NCBI GenBank assembly: GCA_025506515.1
Contig: CM046453.1
Span: 7,834,410 to 7,898,409 of the forward strand
Origin: Flaveria trinervia
Taxonomy: Eukaryota > Streptophyta > Magnoliopsida > Asterales > Asteraceae
Direction of reading: 5' to 3'
Length of the DNA: 64,000 nt
Notes under the pieces: generated by a model
The model's input: the letters and a program-made list of their open reading frames with translations, nothing else
Databases searched by the model: none
What the model was told of the DNA's origin: nothing
Made by a program: the position numbers and the translations under genes
Shown here: positions 58,460 to 64,000 of the stretch, piece by piece
Layout: the number at the start of each line of letters is the position of its first letter
How positions within the stretch are numbered: the first letter of the stretch is position 1

Positions 58460-60923
58460 TGTCACACCCCAACCTTGACGGCGGAAACGTCGAGGAGTGA
58501 GAGTTAAGATCGTTCATAGCCACATAACGCTATTAATAACCAAATATAATTTAAACATAAGTTCCATTTGTCACATTACAATTATAAGTCTCAAAGAAAA
58601 AAAAAAAACATAACATAGACCGTAACAAATCATTCTATTTTATTTATTAATCTAGGTCCATTCCTAGATGTGCAGGCTTCAATGTGTGGAATTCAAACTT
58701 GGGTGCTTCCTGAAACATGTTTAAAATAAAAGGTCAACAATAATGTTGGTGGGCATTTCATAGTTTTAATATAGTAGTATATATAAAAGATGGCAATTCA
58801 AGTCATAAGTTAGTGAATATAGTGATTAGGGATGCTATGGACCATGCAACAATCAAACCTTGACAATGTTTTACAAGTCTCAAACGTTAAAAGTATATAC
58901 GATCAGCTAAGTGTACTTGGATCAACCAAGCAGGCTTGTCTTACCCATAGATCTATGACTTCGCTGGGCTAGCAATAGTTAATGATTGCACATATAACGC
59001 CATAACATGGTAATCACAAAAGTTCAACTAACCACAACTTAACATGATGGATTGCCATAAAGTTTACAAGTCTCAAATAAGTCTATGAGTGCAATAGTAT
59101 AAGTTAACATGTTTCACCCCAAAGTGTGAAAATAGGAAAAAGGGGTATAGAATACTCACATGATCAAATAGTATATATTTGATGATTAATATGAATAATA
59201 ATAAGCAACGTTTCAACGTAATCTTTCACAATGCACCTAAAACAAATATATATTTACAAGGTTACAATTTAATAATATATTTAATGGTTAAACGAGACTA
59301 GGGTTTCAATTTGGTATTTGAGGGTCTTAATAATTAGATGACGTTGGTTAGAGAGATCATATATATGTTTTAGTCCAAGAAAAATGTCATGTATCAAATT
59401 TTAAGGAATTAAATCCTTTATAATAATTTGTGAAGGTTAATTATAAAATATATAAATTCTATAATTATCATGATTAATCCATAATTGTATAGTGTCCAAA
59501 TAATAATTAAATGATTTACCATATTATATAAAGTGTATTTTTATAATATATACTTTGTTAATTTTATTTTATAAGAAAATTGTTAAGGTGATCAAAGTGA
59601 TAAATTTATAGAAAATAATAGGATAGCTTTAAAAATAACAAAGTTTACAAAATATTTTTATTATAGTTTTCAGAAAATTTTAAATACCTTTTTAAAGGCT
59701 GAAAAGCCAAAAAATTATATTGGAGGTCGCCGGGTTCGAACCCGGGACCTCTCGTACAAGAAGTGAGTGGTAACCAGTGAACCAAGGCTCTCAGCCGCGG
59801 TCATAATCCCGTTTTAAAACCCAAAAACACCAAGCACTAAATCCCCCCAAATCGTATGAACCCTAGTTCAATCGTCCCCCAAATTGAAGCATCAAATGAT
59901 GTTTTTAAACAAATCATTGTTAGGGCTTTTATTCCCCAACTGAAATCGAGTATGTATGTATGTTCAATTACCCGAATTTCGCACGGATCGATGATGAACA
60001 CTCGAAGAACAGCCGTGACTGTGTTGCGATTCGTTCAGGTTATAATCAATGATGAAACTCCAATTCGTTTCACAGAAAGCTTCGAATAAGCTAAATGATG
60101 AGAAGCCCTATGTTGATTTTGAGTTTTGATGCTCAGAAGATGATATTCGAGTAGTTGCAGGTTCGCGAAAGAGGTGACGATCGAATGCTTATGCTCGCGT
60201 TTGATTCAGATGAAATTGGGAGTTGTAATGATTAGTATCAGACAAACGTTCGTTTAAGTTTAGTTAATTTGATCATTATTAGCCTTAAACGTTCAAACGG
60301 TTCTTTGCATTAGATAGCCTCGGTTACTCGATGATTCGAGTAGTAACCGATGGTTTAACTCAATTAAATCAGGCATTTAAGTTCGAAACCTGCAGAAAGA
60401 ATGATTTGGGTCGGTTTTGGTTTAAGATTTGAAGTAAAAACGGGTGATTTGAAGCCGCCGGAGCTCGGCCAGAGAATGGCCGGAGCTCTCGCCGGATTCA
60501 CGGGTTTAAGAGTGGGCGGGGGGTTGGGTTGTAACTTTTAAAGTTACAATTCGACCCTTGTAGTTTAACTTATTATTATTTTATGCTTAAACCTTTATAT
60601 TAAAGTTTGTAAATTAACAATAAACCCCCTTGAACTTTGTTTCTTTTTAAGTTTCAACCATTTTAAGTTTACTAAACCTAATAAATATTATTATTGTTAT
60701 TATTATTATTGTTATTATTACTATAATTTTTATTGTTATTATTTCATTTATTAAAATCATTATATTAGTTATTGTTATCTAATAATTATTATCTTTCAAG
60801 TTAAATGATTAATAGACCAATTATGGCATAAGTAACCTATAAGTCTCATGAATGACACAACTAACCCATACAAGAATTTAACAAAACTAACAATAAATTA
60901 ACCCAAAATTACAAGATGTTACA
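58460..60923 (-). repeat. 3' LTR of the Tekay element
   Basis: Minus strand TGTAACATC to GGGGTGTGACA, 2464 bases. It is homologous to the solo LTR 19024-21649. A tRNA-like unit lies at 59708-59800, and a TAA/TAT-rich tract at about 60680-60790. Confidence 0.92.
59708..59800 (-). other. tRNA-like Pol III unit in Tekay 3' LTR
   Basis: On the minus strand, GCGGCTGAGAGCCTTGG, then TTGGTTCACTGGTTACCACT (A-box-like), GGTCCCGGGTTCGAACCCGG (B box) and a six-T run. The layout is the same as at 20194-20284. The stems do not make a full tRNA. Confidence 0.65.
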
Positions 60924-60997
60924 GTCTCCCCTACTTGAAAGAATTTCGTCCCGAAATTAAGAATAAAGCTAAGAGAACAAATGCGGGTATCTCTCCT

Positions 60998-63900
60998 TCA
61001 TATGATCCTCACGCTCCAAGTGAAATCAGCTCCACGTTTGTTTTCCCAACGGACTTTGACGATAGGTGTGGTAGTTGTTCGTGTCTTCTTCAGGGTTCGA
61101 TCCATAATCTCAACAGGCTTCTCAACAAAGTGCAACGACTCATCAACTTGAATTTCCTCTAGTGGAACATGCAAATTTTCATCAGCCAGGCACTTCCTCA
61201 GGTTTGAGACATGAAAGACAGGATGAACTCCGCTAAGTTCAGAAGGTAACTCCAGTTTGTAAGCCACTTTCCCAATTCTTTTCAAAATCTTGAATGGTCC
61301 TACAAAGCGTGGGGCTAGCTTACCCTTCTTCCCAAAACGTACAACACCCTTCCATGGAGAGACTTTTAAAAGAACCATGTCGTCGACTTGAAACTCCAAT
61401 GGTTTGCGTCTTTTGTCGGCATAACTCTTTTGGCGACTTCTAGCCACCTCAAGATTATTTCGAATTTTGGAAATTTTGTCGGTCGTTTCTTGAATAAGTT
61501 CCGGACCAGTGATAATATTTTCACCAATGTCAGTCCAACAGATTGGGGAACGGCATTTACGACCATACAAAGCCTCGAATGGTGCCATTTTGATACTTGA
61601 GTGATAACTATTGTTATACGAAAATTCCGCGAGCGGTAAATGCGTATCCCAATCACCACCAAAATCAAGGACACAAAGTCGTAACAGATCCTCGAGGGTT
61701 TGGATTGTTCGTTCGGTTTGTCCATCGGTTTGAGGATGGTAAGCCGTACTTAGATCCAATTGAGTTCCCAAAAGTTCTTGCATCGAAGACCAGAAGTGCA
61801 AAGTGAAACGAGCATCTCGATCGGAAATAATGTGCAATGGCACGCCATGACGACTCACAATTTCGTCAACATAGATTCGAGCCAACTTTGAAACCTTGTA
61901 CGTATCCCGTATAGGTATGAAATGTGCTGTCTTGGTCAAACGGTCAATAATGACCCATATACTATCATGACCACGAGGTGTACGAGGTAACTTGGTTATG
62001 AAATCCATGGATATATGTTCCCATTTCCACATAGGGATTTCAGGTTGCTCAAGTAAACCACTTGGTCGTTGATGTTCGGCTTTGACCCTTGCGCACGTGA
62101 GACACTTGGAAACATAAGTCGCGATATCTTTCTTCATTCCAGGCCACCAATATTGACCACGCAGGTCCATGTACATCTTATCGCAGCCAGGATGAACGGA
62201 ATATCGGGTTTGATGAGCTTCGTTCATAATGAAGTGCCGAAGGTTGTCACGATTCGGGATCCAGAGTCGATTCAAGAAGTACCACATGCCGTTCGGTTTT
62301 GACTCCAATTGTGACCGTACGTTAGTCATCAAATCTTCACCTTTTCCTTCGTCGGTTAGTGCCACTTGTTGAGCCTCGCGAATGCACATCTCGAGGTCAC
62401 TATCAATCCTTATGTTTTGAAGCATGATAGTAGCCTCATTGACATCCACATGAATCTCGGTATCAAATTCTCCTAGCGTATCAAACCATTGCCTTCGATC
62501 TCTAATTTCTTGAAGCGAGACAGTCTTATTGTGAACCTTGCGACTTAGCGCGTCGGCTACAACATTCGCCTTTCCAGGATGGTAGCGAATATCGCAGTCG
62601 TAGTCGCTATTAACTCGATCCATCGTCTTTGTCTCATGTTGAGATCCTTTTGGTTACACACGTGTTGGAGACTCTTATGATCGGTGTAGACTATGCATTG
62701 CGTCCCATATAAATAGTGTCGCCAAATCTTCAATGCGAAAACCACAGCACCAAGTTCGAGATCGTGAGTTGTGTAGTTCACTTCATGAACCTTCAATTGC
62801 CTCGACGCATATGCTATAACTCTGCCTCGTTGCATGAGCACACAACCAAGACCTTGATTTGAAGCATCGCAGTATACAGTGAAGTCATCATTTCCATCCG
62901 GAAGTGTGAGAATAGGAGCGTTGCACAACTTGCGTTTTAATGTCTCGAAAGCCTCTTCTTGTTCGGGTCCCCATTCAAAGAGTCGATTCTTTTGAGTTAG
63001 CGCCGTTAATGGTTTAGCAATCTTCGAGAAATTTGCTATGAACCTACGGTAATATCCCGCTAAACCCAGAAAAGAACGAACCTCGGTTGGGGTTGTGGGA
63101 ATGCACCAACTCTTCACCGCTTCAATCTTAGTAGGATCAACGTGAATACCTTGGCTATTCACCACATGTCCTAAGAATTGAACTTCTTCTAACCAAAATT
63201 CACACTTGGAAAGCTTAGCGTACAATTTCTCCTTCTTCAAAAGTTCAAGAACTTGTCGCAAGTGTGTCTCGTGATCGACTCTCGTCTTAGAATAGATAAG
63301 AATGTCATCAATGAACACGATTACGAATTTATCCAAATACGGTTTACATACTCGATTCATGAGATCCATGAACACGGCAGGTGCATTGGTCAAACCAAAA
63401 GGCATAACCATGAACTCGTAGTTCCCATATCGAGTACGAAAAGCGGTCTTTGGAATGTCATCATTGTGAACACGTAGTTGATGATACCAGAGCGTAGATC
63501 GATCTTTGAGAATTGAGTTGCCCCTTGAAGTTGGTCGAAGAGATCATCGATTCGAGGAAGAGGGTATCGGTTTTTGATAGTAAGTTTGTTGAGTTCCCGG
63601 TAATCGATGCACATACGAAATGAACCATCCTTCTTCTTCACAAACAGTACAGGTGCACCCCACGGTGATGAGCTAGGGCGAATGAAACCCTTATCGGTCA
63701 ACTCTTGCAATTGACTAGCTAGTTCTTGCATTTCAGACGGTGCAAGACGATAAGGTGATTTAGCCACAGGGTTTGCGCCAGGGATTAAGTCAATCTTGAA
63801 CTCAACTTCTCGCATGGGAGGTAACCCTTTAAGATCCTCGGGAAAAACCTCGGGAAAGTCTCGCACAACAGGAATGTCTTTCAACTCCTTACCCTTGGCT

Positions 63901-64000
63901 TTCGTATTAACTACATATGCCATGAAAGCCATATAGTTTTTACTTAAGCACTTGCGAGCCTTGATACAAGACATGAGTTTGAGTCTTTGGGATGATTTCT
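60998..64000 (-). pseudogene. Tekay pol: RT, RNase H, integrase, chromodomain, three frameshifts, partial
   Basis: From the right edge leftward: linker to RT (FPEVFPEDLKGLPP, about 63,860), RT with FVKKKDGSFRMCIDYRELNK and the catalytic VFIDDILIYS (about 63,310). RNase H follows, with TVYCDASNQGLG (about 62,880) and YTDHKSLQHV. The integrase has its zinc finger (HPGC...CLTCARVK) and catalytic Asp-Asp-Glu in MDFITKLPR, ISDRDARF and TDGQTERTIQTLEDL. A chromodomain-like tail (VEIMDRTLKK, IVKVRW) ends it, as in chromoviruses of the Tekay group. The tail targets insertion to chromatin in this group. Frames break at about 63,485, 62,608 and 61,016. In each case one base seems missing from a short run, and nothing else is damaged. 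It may therefore be a young copy with errors in the sequence. Confidence 0.92.

Larger units (their letters stand above)
58460..64000 (-). mobile_element. Tekay/Del-type Gypsy retrotransposon, partial
   Basis: The 3' LTR (58460-60923), a purine tract (AAGTAGGGGAGAC on the minus strand, just right of 60923) and pol from RT to chromodomain are inside the window. The 5' LTR, gag and protease lie beyond 64000. It is inserted in Sirevirus copy 2. The left flank is AATCG, the expected half of a 5-base duplication. Confidence 0.93.

Overview
The window is plant nuclear DNA. It has GT-AG introns, SINEs and long nested LTR retrotransposons, and three intron-containing plant genes sit in AT-rich, repeat-filled sequence. 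The retroelement families (Sirevirus-type Copia with an env-like third ORF, Tekay-type Gypsy with about 2.5 kb LTRs) suggest a eudicot, perhaps Asteraceae. The family guess is inference from memory of such proteins and was not tested.

Layout. 0.8-5.4 kb: 3' part of a Sirevirus-like element on + (palindromic repeat arrays, decayed env-like ORF, 3' LTR). 5.4-8.9 kb: remnants of a Tekay element and a Helitron-like end. 8.9-9.2 kb: tRNA-derived SINE with a perfect 13-bp target duplication. 9.5-15.4 kb: intact Hsp70-14/15-type chaperone gene (+, nine coding exons). 18.3-34.4 kb: a Helitron split by two later insertions, a Tekay solo LTR (TSD CTAAT) and a full-length 12.35-kb Sirevirus (TSD AATAC). 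34.7-35.6 kb: a TIR element next to the phosphoacetylglucosamine mutase gene (35.8-39.5 kb, +, one single-base frameshift). 41.1-42.8 kb: intact gibberellin 3-oxidase gene (-, two exons). 44.2-45.3 kb: dead PIF/Harbinger transposase (-). 47.8-50.8 kb: MITEs and a second SINE. 51.5-58.5 kb: a second copy of the first Sirevirus family (-), holding a Tekay solo LTR (TSD GCCCA) and cut at 58,460 by a Tekay retrotransposon that runs off the right edge (-).

The three host genes have unrelated jobs: cytosolic protein folding, UDP-GlcNAc synthesis, and gibberellin activation. They share no operon-like logic. The retroelements supply most of the DNA and the clearest history, because precise target duplications order several insertions.

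The least explained signal is regulatory. In two Sirevirus families, arrays of a short family-specific palindromic motif (CAGTCGnnCGACTG-like in one, CTTCCGAAG/CTTCGGAAG in the other) occur both in the LTR and again just upstream of the env-like ORF. In one family the internal array is followed by a TATAAATA box and splice-like sites. The same CAGTCG vocabulary also occurs inside an otherwise unrelated Tekay solo LTR. Two Tekay LTRs also carry a tRNA-like A-box/B-box/T-run unit. Several frameshifts in otherwise well-kept genes look like loss of one base from a short homopolymer, so some may be assembly errors.
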